A DNA stretch of 60,128 nt from Actinomadura opuntiae (GTDB lineage Bacteria > Actinomycetota > Actinomycetes > Streptosporangiales > Streptosporangiaceae). Each line of letters starts with the position of its first letter. Within the stretch, counting starts at the first letter, position 1. Below the pieces are notes generated by a model. That model was not told the DNA's origin. It ran no database searches and saw nothing but the letters and a program-made list of their open reading frames with translations. Made by a program: the position numbers and the translations under genes. Shown piece by piece: positions 7,997 to 15,366 of this stretch. The stretch spans positions 1 through 60,128 of the forward strand of contig NZ_JASNWF010000039.1 of the NCBI RefSeq assembly GCF_030283205.1, given 5' to 3'.

Positions 7997-8026
7997 GCGG
8001 GCCGTTCCGGTGTCGGAGCGGCCCGC
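7997..8026 (+). terminator. Hairpin terminator after the PAP2 gene
   Basis: GCGGGCCGTTCCG (7997-8009) pairs with CGGAGCGGCCCGC (8014-8026) over 13 positions with one G-T wobble and a 4-base loop, 17 bases after the stop codon, followed by TTCG. Confidence 0.75.
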
Positions 8027-8056
8027 TTCGCGTTGCGCGGGACGGGCGCCGGTTCC

Positions 8057-8067
8057 CTGCCGAAAGT
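8057..8067. promoter_or_regulatory. Motif CTGCCGAAAGT upstream of the ABC exporter
   Basis: The 11 bases CTGCCGAAAGT occur here, about 50 bases before a TAGGTT -10-like hexamer (8118-8123) and 96 bases before the ABC ATPase start, and again at 12441-12451 in the promoter shared by the two histidine kinase genes. Both copies are followed by a G-run and CGG/CCG. It is a candidate response-regulator site linking exporter and two-component genes. Confidence 0.45.
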
Positions 8068-8162
8068 GGGGGTCGGGGGGTGGCGTTCGGGCACTGCGGG
8101 GCCGCTCCCCCGCCGCCTAGGTTCTGGCCTGGACAGGGAATCGGAACCGAGGGGACGGTGTG

Positions 8163-9095
8163 ATGATCGCTTTGCGTGGGCTGACGAAGCGGTTCGGGGA
8201 CAAGGCGGCGGTCGACGGGCTGTCGCTGGAGGTGGCGGCGGGGAAGGTGACGGGGTTCCTGGGGCCGAACGGCGCCGGGAAGTCCACGACGATGCGGATG
8301 ATCGTGGGGCTGGACCGTCCGAGCGCGGGGGCGGCGCTGGTGGCCGGACGCCGGTATGGGGAGTTCCGGCATCCGCTGCGCGAGGTGGGGGCGTTGCTGG
8401 AGGCCAGGGCGGTGCATCCGGGGCGGTCGGCGCGGCGGCACCTGCTGGCGATGGCGCGCAGCAACGGGATCGCCGCGGGCCGGGTGGAGGAGGTGCTCGG
8501 CCTGGTCGGCCTGGAGGCGGTGGCGGGCAGGCGGGCCGGGTCGTTCTCGCTGGGGATGGGGCAGCGGCTGGGGATCGCGGGTGCGCTGCTGGGCGACCCG
8601 GGGGTGCTGCTGTTCGACGAGCCGGTGAACGGGCTGGACCCGGACGGGGTGCTGTGGGTGCGGCGGCTGATGCGGTCGCTGGCGGCGGAGGGCCGGACGG
8701 TGTTCGTGTCGTCGCATCTGATGAGCGAGATGCAGCTGACGGCGGACCGGCTGGTGGTGATCGGGAAGGGGCGGCTGATCGCGGACGCGCCGGTCGCGGA
8801 GGTGATCGCGTCCAGTTCCCGCAACGCGGTGCGGGTGCGCAGCCCGCGGGCGGCGGACCTGGCCGCGCGGCTCGAGGCGGGCGGCGTCGACACGGTGGAG
8901 GTGGCGCGGGTGGCGGAGCAGGAGCTGCTGGTGTCGGGCCTGCCGCTGGAGCGGGTGGGCTGGGCGGCCTATGAGGCGGGGGTCCCGCTGCTGGAGCTGA
9001 GCGAGGTGAAGGCGTCGCTTGAGGAGGCGTACATGGAGTTGACGGGGACCAGCGTGGAGTACGGCGCCGGTGCGGCGGCCGGGGCGCAGGCGTGA
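8163..9095 (+). CDS. ABC transporter ATP-binding protein (drug-export type)
   Basis: A 310-residue cytoplasmic ATPase subunit of an ABC-2 exporter. Walker A is GPNGAGKST (about residues 34-42), the ABC signature is SLGMGQR (129-135) instead of the usual LSGGQ form, Walker B is LLFDEP with catalytic Glu153, then the D-loop GLDPDG and the switch His in VSSHLMSE. The C-terminal 80 residues are the helper domain typical of DrrA/CcmA-like exporters. ATG at 8163 follows GAGGGGAC; the GTG just before it is the alternative. Its stop overlaps the permease start (TGATG), so the two are translationally coupled. The neighbouring NarL-type two-component systems suggest envelope-stress or antibiotic-induced control. 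Confidence 0.93.
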   Translation: MIALRGLTKRFGDKAAVDGLSLEVAAGKVTGFLGPNGAGKSTTMRMIVGLDRPSAGAALVAGRRYGEFRHPLREVGALLEARAVHPGRSARRHLLAMARSNGIAAGRVEEVLGLVGLEAVAGRRAGSFSLGMGQRLGIAGALLGDPGVLLFDEPVNGLDPDGVLWVRRLMRSLAAEGRTVFVSSHLMSEMQLTADRLVVIGKGRLIADAPVAEVIASSSRNAVRVRSPRAADLAARLEAGGVDTVEVARVAEQELLVSGLPLERVGWAAYEAGVPLLELSEVKASLEEAYMELTGTSVEYGAGAAAGAQA

Positions 9096-9898
9096 TGGCG
9101 GCGGTGGGCGCGCGGGCGGGCGGCGCGGAGCGGGCGGGCGGGGGCCTGCCCGGGGCGGTCGCGGCGGAGTGGACGAAGCTGTGGTCGGTGCGGTCGACGT
9201 GGTGGGGCCTTGCGGGCGCGGCCGCGTTGATGGGGCTGCTGTCGCTGATCCTGGCGTCCTCGACGGTGTCGAACAACACCAACGAGGTCGCCTCCGACGA
9301 CCAGGGGGTGGTGTCGGTGAGCGGCGTCGCGGTCTCCTCGCTGGACATGGTGCAGTTCGTGGTCGTGGCGGTGGCGATCCTGGTGATCACCGGTGAGTAC
9401 GCGACGGGCAGCATCCGCTCGACGCTGCAGTGGGTGCCGCGGCGGGGGCGGATGCTGGCCGCGAAGGCGGCGGTGCTGGCGGCGGTGATGCTGCCGGCGG
9501 GCGTGGTGCTGGGTGCGGTGGGGACGGCGGTGGCCGGTCCGGTGCTGGGCGAGTGGGGCCGGCTGCGGGCGGTGGTGGTCGTCGACGACGCGCTGCAGAT
9601 GGGGGTGTATCTGGCGCTGGTGAGCCTGCTCGTGCTGGGGATCGGGGCGATGCTGCGCAGCACGGCGGGGACGCTGACGACGGCGTTCCTGTTCCTGCTG
9701 GTGGTGCCGATGGTGCTGGTGAACGCCGGTTCCAGCGCGGGCCGCCACGTGGCCGACGCGCTGCCGAGCACGGCGGGCCGGTACCTGATGACCGGGGACG
9801 GTCCGTACCCGGAGGTGGCCGGGGCGGCGATCCTGGGGGCGTGGACGGTGGCGGCGCTGTGGGGCGGGGTGCTGGTGCTGCGGCGCCGCGACGCCTGA
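9095..9898 (+). CDS. ABC-2 type transporter permease
   Basis: A 267-residue membrane subunit partnering the ATPase encoded just upstream. After a hydrophilic start containing AAEWTKLWSVRSTWW, the hallmark N-terminal segment of actinobacterial ABC-2 permeases (coupling helix before TM1), six hydrophobic spans follow: LAGAAALMGLLSLIL, MVQFVVVAVAILVITGEYA with the conserved TGEYATGSIRSTL loop, a third near AVLAAVMLPAGVVLGAVG, then YLALVSLLVLGIGAMLRS, FLFLLVVPMVLV and a last near the C-terminus (AAILGAWTVAALWGGVLVL). The exported compound is unknown. A strong hairpin at 9912-9950 ends the operon. Confidence 0.92.
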   Translation: MAAVGARAGGAERAGGGLPGAVAAEWTKLWSVRSTWWGLAGAAALMGLLSLILASSTVSNNTNEVASDDQGVVSVSGVAVSSLDMVQFVVVAVAILVITGEYATGSIRSTLQWVPRRGRMLAAKAAVLAAVMLPAGVVLGAVGTAVAGPVLGEWGRLRAVVVVDDALQMGVYLALVSLLVLGIGAMLRSTAGTLTTAFLFLLVVPMVLVNAGSSAGRHVADALPSTAGRYLMTGDGPYPEVAGAAILGAWTVAALWGGVLVLRRRDA

Positions 9899-9911
9899 CC
9901 GGCAGAAACCA

Positions 9912-9950
9912 GGGGGCTGCCGCGTCCGGTGACCGGATGCGGCGGCCCCC
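9912..9950. terminator. Bidirectional hairpin between ABC operon and response regulator
   Basis: An 18-pair stem with two G-T wobbles and a TGA loop: GGGGGCTGCCGCGTCCGG (9912-9929) against CCGGATGCGGCGGCCCCC (9933-9950). It lies between convergent genes ending at 9898 and 9964 and is followed by TCTTCC on the plus strand. Confidence 0.85.
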
Positions 9951-9963
9951 TCTTCCGGGGGTG

Positions 9964-10626
9964 TCAGGAGGCGGGGTCGTGGACGAGGCCGGCCTCGTGG
10001 GCGAGGATCGCGGCCTGGACGCGGTTCCTGACGTCCAGCCGGGTGAGGATGGCGCTGACGTAGGCCTTGACGGTGCCCTCGACGACGTGGAGCCGGTCGG
10101 CGATCTCGGCGTTGGACAGGCCGGCGCCGAGCAGGGCGAGGACCTGGCGTTCGCGGGGGGTGAGCCCGGCGGTGCGGCGGCGGGCGGCGGCGCCGGCGGC
10201 CATGCGGCCGCCCGACAGCTCGGTGATGACGCGGTGGGCGACCTTGGGCGACAGGAACGCCGCGCCGGCGGCGACGGCGCGGACCCCGGCGATCAGCTCG
10301 TGCGGGTCGCCGGACTTGAGCAGGAAGCCGCTGGCGCCGCCGGACAGGGCGCGGGCGATGTAGTCGTCCTCGCCGAAGGTGGTCAGGACGGCGACGGCGG
10401 TGGCGGGGGCGACGCGGCGCAGCTCGTCGGCGGCGGCGAGGCCGTCCATGCGGGGCATGCGGATGTCCAGCAGCGCGACGTCGGGATGGTGGGCCAGGGT
10501 GAGGTCGACGGCCTCGCGGCCGTCGCCGGCCTCGGCGACGACGTCGATGCCGGGGTCGGCGGACAGGATGGCGCGGACGCCGGCGCGGATCATGGTCTCG
10601 TCGTCGGCGAGCAGGACGCGGATCAC
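9964..10626 (-). CDS. NarL/LuxR-family response regulator (pair 1)
   Basis: A 220-residue two-component response regulator. The receiver domain has the acidic pair Asp9/Asp10 (LLADDET), the phospho-acceptor Asp54 (ALLDIRMPRMDG) and Lys104 (GFLLKSGD). The C-terminal LuxR-type helix-turn-helix covers about residues 155-215 (LTPRERQVLALLGAGLSNAEIA, then GTVKAYVSAILTRLDV). The start is the GTG at 10626, whose GTGA overlaps the stop of the histidine kinase upstream, so the two are one coupled operon. It is convergent with the ABC exporter, a likely target. Confidence 0.93.
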   Translation of the reverse strand: MIRVLLADDETMIRAGVRAILSADPGIDVVAEAGDGREAVDLTLAHHPDVALLDIRMPRMDGLAAADELRRVAPATAVAVLTTFGEDDYIARALSGGASGFLLKSGDPHELIAGVRAVAAGAAFLSPKVAHRVITELSGGRMAAGAAARRRTAGLTPRERQVLALLGAGLSNAEIADRLHVVEGTVKAYVSAILTRLDVRNRVQAAILAHEAGLVHDPAS

Positions 10627-12404
10627 TCGTGGCCTTTCGCGGGGTCGGGGTCGGCGGTGCTGTAGGAGTCCTTGGCGACCAGGCGGCCGCCGGCGAAGCA
10701 CAGCCGGTACAGGTGGCCGGTGCCCAGCAGGTCGGCGGTGGGCCGGTAGTAGCGGCAGCGGGCGCCGGGCGGCTCGGGGACGCGGGCGCGGACGCCGCCC
10801 GCCTCGGTGGCCTGCATGGGCGGCAGGACGTGCTGGACGTCGGCGCGGGCGTCGCCGACGCGCAGGGCGGCGTAGTCGGCGGGGCGCAGGACGGAGTTGA
10901 GGGTGGCGTAGGCGTAGTAGCCGAGCATGACGGCGCCGAGCGCCGCGATGAGGGCGGCGGGGACGGTGATGGCCGTGACCAGGCCCCGGCGGACCTGGCG
11001 GCGCTCGCGTTCCAGGTGCCGGGCAGATTCGGACGGCTCGCCGGGCGCGGCGGGGGCCGGGAGCGGGCCCGGCGGCGTCTCGGGGAGGGTGGCGCGCACG
11101 GCGAAGCCGCCGCCGCCGGTGGGCGCGGCGTGCAGGGTGCCGCCGGCGAGGCGGGCGCGTTCGGCCAGGCCGGTGAGGCCGTGGCCGCCGCCGGTCGGCA
11201 GCAGCGCGGGGCCTTCGGGCGGCGGGTCGTTGACGACGCTGACGGTGAGGGCGGGCGGTGCGGTGCGGCGGGTGAGGGTGACGGTGATCGGGGCGCCGGG
11301 GGCGTGTTTGGCGGCGTTGGTGATGGCCTCCTGGACGATGCGGTGCGCGGCGAGCGCGATCATCGGCGGGAGGTGCGAGGACTGTGCCGCGGCGGTGGGG
11401 CCGCCGGGGGCCAGGTGGACGGGGACGCCGGAGGCGCGGGCGCGTTCGACCAGGTCGTGGACGCTTTCGTGGACCGGCTGCACGGGCGCGTCCCCGTCGC
11501 CGGGGGCCGGGGCGGGGCTCTCCCCCGGTTCGGTGCGGCGGGCGGTGTCCTCGCGCAGGACGCCGATGATCTCGCGCAGGTGCTCGGTGGCGTCGGCGGC
11601 GCCGGCGCGCAGTTCGGCGGCGGCGGCGCGGTGCCGGTCGTCCAGGCCCGCGGCGACCTGCAGGGCGCCGGCGCGGACGGCGATGAGGGCGAGCTCGTGG
11701 CCGAGGGTGTCGTGCATGTCCTGGGCGATGCGGGCGCGTTCGCGCAACCGTTCGCGTTCGGCGATGAGGTGCTGCTCGCGTTCCAGACGGTCGGCGCGTT
11801 CCCACCCGGCGTGCAGCAGCTCGCGGTACTGGCGCCAGTAGCGGCCGGCGAGCCAGGGCAGCACACCGAGCAGCACCAGCCAGATCGTCAGCGGGAACCA
11901 GGTGGTGACGTCGATGCCGCGGACGATGTTGAGCAGGGTGCCGGCGGCGAACACGGCGGTGAAGCCCCACAGCACCGTGCGGGCGCGGGCGCTGCGCAGC
12001 CCGGCCAGGTAGGACATGACGGGCAGCGCGAAGGCGAAGTTGCCGTGCACGGCGATCAGGGCGGTGGCGGTGATGAGCGCGGTCGCCGGCCAGGTCCGGC
12101 CGACCGCGACGGCGGCGGCCAGGACACCGAGGCCGGCGATCTTCAGCCACCACGACGGCCGGGACGGCTCGAGCGGGGAGATCAGGTCGAACACCACGGG
12201 CAGTGCCAGCACCGCCCACAGCACGACGTCCTTGACCAGCAGCGCCCGGCTCGGGCGGCGCACGGCGGCGCGCACCCGGCCGCGGGCCGCGCGCAGGGCG
12301 TCCCGGACGCCGGTGCGGCCGGGCGGCGCCCCGGTGTCCCCGGCGGGCCGCAGGGCGGGCCGCTCCCCCGGGCGCGGCGGGACGGTGGTGGCCGGGTCGT
12401 TCAC
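10623..12404 (-). CDS. NarL-type sensor histidine kinase with C-terminal membrane extension (pair 1)
   Basis: A 593-residue membrane histidine kinase. After a Pro/Arg-rich N-terminus come about five hydrophobic segments (residues 57-190), a coiled linker, the HisKA_3 dimerisation box ERARIAQDMHDTLGHE with His231, and the ATPase domain with HRIVQEAITNAAKH (Asn363) and GGHGLTGLAERA. Unlike ordinary kinases it does not end there: a further TM helix (about 475-499, VTAITVPAALIAALGAVMLG) is followed by a roughly 90-residue domain, presumably outside the cell, holding two Cys (550, 569) and the start LRVGDARADVQHVLPPM, reminiscent of the BamE/SmpA-like fold. The start is GTG at 12404; another GTG lies three codons upstream. 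Its stop overlaps the regulator start, and its promoter region is shared with the divergent kinase at 12474. Confidence 0.9.
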   Translation of the reverse strand: MNDPATTVPPRPGERPALRPAGDTGAPPGRTGVRDALRAARGRVRAAVRRPSRALLVKDVVLWAVLALPVVFDLISPLEPSRPSWWLKIAGLGVLAAAVAVGRTWPATALITATALIAVHGNFAFALPVMSYLAGLRSARARTVLWGFTAVFAAGTLLNIVRGIDVTTWFPLTIWLVLLGVLPWLAGRYWRQYRELLHAGWERADRLEREQHLIAERERLRERARIAQDMHDTLGHELALIAVRAGALQVAAGLDDRHRAAAAELRAGAADATEHLREIIGVLREDTARRTEPGESPAPAPGDGDAPVQPVHESVHDLVERARASGVPVHLAPGGPTAAAQSSHLPPMIALAAHRIVQEAITNAAKHAPGAPITVTLTRRTAPPALTVSVVNDPPPEGPALLPTGGGHGLTGLAERARLAGGTLHAAPTGGGGFAVRATLPETPPGPLPAPAAPGEPSESARHLERERRQVRRGLVTAITVPAALIAALGAVMLGYYAYATLNSVLRPADYAALRVGDARADVQHVLPPMQATEAGGVRARVPEPPGARCRYYRPTADLLGTGHLYRLCFAGGRLVAKDSYSTADPDPAKGHE

Positions 12405-12440
12405 CCGGACCACGGTACAAGCCGGTGATCTGCGCTGATA

Positions 12441-12451
12441 CTGCCGAAAGT
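12441..12451. promoter_or_regulatory. Motif CTGCCGAAAGT in the kinase divergon
   Basis: Second copy of the 11-base motif seen at 8057-8067. Here it lies between the two divergent histidine kinase genes and covers the -35 region of the rightward promoter (its -10 is at 12462-12467). Position fits autoregulation by one of the two response regulators. Confidence 0.45.
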
Positions 12452-12461
12452 CAGGGGCCGC

Positions 12462-12467
12462 TACGGT
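12462..12467 (+). promoter_or_regulatory. Probable -10 box of a leaderless promoter
   Basis: TACGGT ends 6 bases before the GTG start at 12474, the spacing expected when transcription begins at the start codon itself. No ribosome binding site is present in front of the GTG. Confidence 0.5.
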
Positions 12468-12473
12468 GGGCGG

Positions 12474-13898
12474 GTGACCGTGCCCTCGCCGCGCCCCGGG
12501 CGCCCGGGGCGGCCCGCGCCGCCCGGCCCGCCCGCGCGGCCGCGGGCGGCACTCCCCCGCCCATGGTGGGAGCGGTGGGGTTGGGGCCGGGCCGCCGAGG
12601 CGCTGCCGGCGGTGGCCGCCCTGGTGATCACGCTGGTGATGAGCGCGGTCGCCGGCAAACCCGGGGACCGCCCGCTGTGGCCGGGCGGGGCCGCGCTGAT
12701 CGCGGTGACGACGCTGGCGCTGGCGTGGCGGCGCCGGCATCCGGTGGTGCTGCTGGCGGTGGCGACCGTGGTGCCGCCGCTGTACTACCCGCTGGGCTAT
12801 CCGGACGGGCCGATCGCCTTCGTGTTCCTGGTGGCGCTGTTCAACGCGGCGGTGCAGTGCCGGCTCGCGGTCCCGCTGGGCGCGGTGATCGTGGTGAACG
12901 CCGGGTTCCTGACCACCTCGGCGGTGCGGGGCGGCGGGGACGGCGGCGATCCCGACGCGGTGGCCGACGCCCGCGGCGTGGCGTCGCTGACGCTGGCGCT
13001 GCTGCTGACGGTCGGGGTCGGGCAGTACGTGCGGGGGCGGCGGTACCGGGTCGAGGAGGCCGAGCGGCGCGCCGCCGAGGCCGAACGCAGCCGGGAGGAG
13101 GAGGCGCTGCGGCGCGCGGCGCAGGAGCGGCTGCGGATCGCGCGGGAGCTGCACGACGTCCTCGCGCACCAGATCTCGCTGATCAACGTGCAGGCGGGTG
13201 CGGCGCTGCACCGCCGCGACGACCCCGCGCGGGCGTACGCGGCGCTGGAGGCGATCAAGGCGGCGAGCCGGCAGACGTTGCGGGAGCTGCGCGGGGTGCT
13301 GGGCGTGCTGCGGCAGGTCGACGAGGCCGGCGCGCCCGGGGACGGCGGCGGGGCGGGGCCGGTGGAGCCGGTGCCGTCGCTGGCGCGGGTCGGTGAGCTG
13401 CTGGAGCGGACGTCGGCCACGGGCCTGCGGGTGGTGCGGGCCGGCGACCTCACCGACGACGCCACCGATGCCGGGGACGGGGAGGGCGGCGGGCCGCTGG
13501 CGGCGGTGCCCGCGCCGGTGGGACTGGCCGGATACCGGATCGTGCAGGAGGCACTGACCAACGTCGTCCGCCACGCCGGCGCCCGGGAGGTGACGGTGGA
13601 GGTGCGGTGCACCGCGGACGCGGTGATCGTCCGGATCGACGATGATGGGTCGGGCCCACCCACCGGGGCGGACGGGGCGGCGGACGGGCCGGCGCGCGGG
13701 AACGGGCTGCGCGGCATGCGCGAGCGCGCCGCGGCGGTCGGCGGGGAGCTGACCGCGGGGCCGGCGCCCGGCGGCGGGTTCCGGGTGCGGGCGCGGCTGC
13801 CGCTGGACGCCCCGCCCGGCCGGGAGGCGCACGACGACGAGGCGGGAGAACAGGTGGCGGACGCGAAACCGCGGCGGGCGATGTGGGAGGACTCGTGA
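12474..13898 (+). CDS. NarL-type sensor histidine kinase (pair 2)
   Basis: A 474-residue membrane histidine kinase. A Pro/Arg-rich N-terminal tail (residues 1-40) leads into four to six hydrophobic segments (about 42-185) with very short loops, suggesting an intramembrane sensor. A charged coiled-coil linker with YRVEEAERRAAEAERSREEE precedes the HisKA_3 box RIARELHDVLAHQISLIN with His227 as phosphorylation site. The ATPase domain has GYRIVQEALTNVVRHA and GNGLRGMRERAAAVGG. GTG at 12474 is taken as a leaderless start. The GTGA overlap with the next gene couples it to its response regulator. It is divergent from the other kinase with only 69 bases between starts. Confidence 0.93.
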   Translation: MTVPSPRPGRPGRPAPPGPPARPRAALPRPWWERWGWGRAAEALPAVAALVITLVMSAVAGKPGDRPLWPGGAALIAVTTLALAWRRRHPVVLLAVATVVPPLYYPLGYPDGPIAFVFLVALFNAAVQCRLAVPLGAVIVVNAGFLTTSAVRGGGDGGDPDAVADARGVASLTLALLLTVGVGQYVRGRRYRVEEAERRAAEAERSREEEALRRAAQERLRIARELHDVLAHQISLINVQAGAALHRRDDPARAYAALEAIKAASRQTLRELRGVLGVLRQVDEAGAPGDGGGAGPVEPVPSLARVGELLERTSATGLRVVRAGDLTDDATDAGDGEGGGPLAAVPAPVGLAGYRIVQEALTNVVRHAGAREVTVEVRCTADAVIVRIDDDGSGPPTGADGAADGPARGNGLRGMRERAAAVGGELTAGPAPGGGFRVRARLPLDAPPGREAHDDEAGEQVADAKPRRAMWEDS

Positions 13899-14560
13899 TC
13901 GGGGTGGTGCTGGCCGACGACCAGACGCTGGTGCGGGCCGGGTTCCGCTCGATCCTGGAGGGCGAGGACGACCTGGAGATCCTCGCCGAGGCCGGGGACG
14001 GCGAGCGGGCGGTGCGGCTGGCGCGCGAGCTGCGCCCCGACGTGGTGCTGATGGACGTGCGGATGCCGGTGCTGGACGGGCTGGAGGCGACCCGCCGGAT
14101 CGTGTCCGACCCCGCCCTGGCCGGCGTCAAGGTGGTGATCCTGACCACGTTCGACCTGGACGAGTACGTGTACGGGGCGATCAAGGCGGGGGCGAGCGGG
14201 TTCCTGGTGAAGGACACCGAGCCGCCCGAGCTGATCCACGGGGTGCGGGTGGTGGCGCGCGGCGACGCGCTGCTGGCGCCGGCGGTGACCCGCCGGCTGA
14301 TCGCCGAGTTCGCCTCCCGGATCACCGCGCCGCCGCCCACCGTCCGGCTGGACGCGCTGACCGCGCGGGAGCGGGAGGTCCTGGAGCTGGTCGCGCAGGG
14401 CCTGTCGAACGAGGAGATCGCCGAGCGGCTGGTGCTGTCCCCGGCGACCGCCAAGACCCACGTCAGCCGCATCCTGGCCAAGCTCGGCGCGCGGGACCGG
14501 GCGCAGCTGGTGGTGCTGGCCTACGAGTCGGGAATGATCCGTCCCGGCTGGCTCGGCTGA
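13895..14560 (+). CDS. NarL/LuxR-family response regulator (pair 2)
   Basis: A 221-residue response regulator with receiver residues Asp8/Asp9 (LADDQTLVRAG), phospho-acceptor Asp54 (VLMDVRMPVLDG) and Lys106 (GFLVKDTEP), and a C-terminal LuxR-type helix-turn-helix (LTAREREVLELVAQGLSNEEIA, then SPATAKTHVSRILAKLGARDRAQ). GTG at 13895 is preceded by GGAGG inside the end of the kinase gene and overlaps its stop codon as GTGA. Receiver and DNA-binding halves are recognisably related to those of pair 1 but clearly diverged, so the two systems are old paralogues. Confidence 0.94.
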   Translation: MIGVVLADDQTLVRAGFRSILEGEDDLEILAEAGDGERAVRLARELRPDVVLMDVRMPVLDGLEATRRIVSDPALAGVKVVILTTFDLDEYVYGAIKAGASGFLVKDTEPPELIHGVRVVARGDALLAPAVTRRLIAEFASRITAPPPTVRLDALTAREREVLELVAQGLSNEEIAERLVLSPATAKTHVSRILAKLGARDRAQLVVLAYESGMIRPGWLG

Positions 14561-14631
14561 CCTCGCCCCGGCACACCGGACGCGGTGCGCGGGGCTGCAA
14601 CGGGCCGGGCCGCGGCGGTGTTGAACAGGAC

Positions 14632-15366
14632 GTGACGGTAACCGAGGAGGTCGTGATCCGGCCCGCAGCCCCTTCCGCCACCGGCGACGCCGCAGACGGC
14701 GCCGCGGACGGCGCCGCGGACGGCGACGACGGCGGCCGCGGCGCCGACCCGGCGTGCGCGCACGTCGTCGCGGCGCTGTCGGGCGACCTGGACGCCGGGT
14801 TCGCCGTGCTGTACGAGGCGTACCGGGGCCCGGTGTTCTCCACCGCGCTGCGGCTGTGCGGGCGTTGGGCGGAGGCCGAGGACCTGGCCGCCGAGGCGTT
14901 CCTGCGCGCCTACCGGGCGCTATGCGGATACGGGCCCGAGCGGATCGCCGAGCTGCGGCCGCGGGCGTGGCTGCTGACGATCCTGACCAACGTGTGGCGC
15001 AACGGGCTGCGGACCGCGGCCCGCAAACCGCCGCCGGGACCGCTGGAGGACGCGCCCGACCCGCCCGACCCCGCCGAGGGCGTGGAGGACGCGGCGGCGC
15101 GCCGCGAGACCGGGCGCGAGCTGGCGGGGCTGCTGGCCGAGCTGCCCGCCGCGCAGCGCGCCGCGGTGGTGCTGCGGCACGTCACCGACCTTCCGGTGGC
15201 GGAGATCGCCGAGGTGATGGGGGTGCCGGAGGGCACCGTGAAGTCGCACGTGTCGCGCGGCCTGGCCCGGCTGCGCCGCCTGCACGCCGAGGCCGATCCG
15301 CCCGGCCGGCGGGCGCGGCGCGGCGGAGCCGGGCATGATGACCTGGAGCAAGGGGGGACCCGATGA
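14632..15366 (+). CDS. ECF-type RNA polymerase sigma factor
   Basis: A 244-residue extracytoplasmic-function sigma factor. An acidic Ala/Asp/Gly-rich N-terminal extension (residues 1-50, with a repeated DGAA unit) precedes region 2 (about 56-105: FAVLYEAYRGPVFSTALRL, then AEDLAAEAFLRAYRAL) and region 4 (about 168-217: LPAAQRAAVVLRHVTDLPVAEI, then VPEGTVKSHVSRGLARLRRL). The start is GTG at 14632 after AGGAC; a second GTG at codon 8 has GAGGAGG close before it. The stop overlaps the start of the Ada-like gene as ATGA, the place where anti-sigma factors are normally encoded. A role in a DNA-alkylation response is my inference from that pairing. Confidence 0.92.
   Translation: MTVTEEVVIRPAAPSATGDAADGAADGAADGDDGGRGADPACAHVVAALSGDLDAGFAVLYEAYRGPVFSTALRLCGRWAEAEDLAAEAFLRAYRALCGYGPERIAELRPRAWLLTILTNVWRNGLRTAARKPPPGPLEDAPDPPDPAEGVEDAAARRETGRELAGLLAELPAAQRAAVVLRHVTDLPVAEIAEVMGVPEGTVKSHVSRGLARLRRLHAEADPPGRRARRGGAGHDDLEQGGTR

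Noticed and set aside
7156..9771. Long minus-strand open frame of 871 codons across the PAP2 and ABC genes
   Set aside because: It runs antisense to well-supported genes and its translation is Pro/Arg/Ala/Ser low-complexity text without any family motif, as expected for a shadow frame in very GC-rich DNA.
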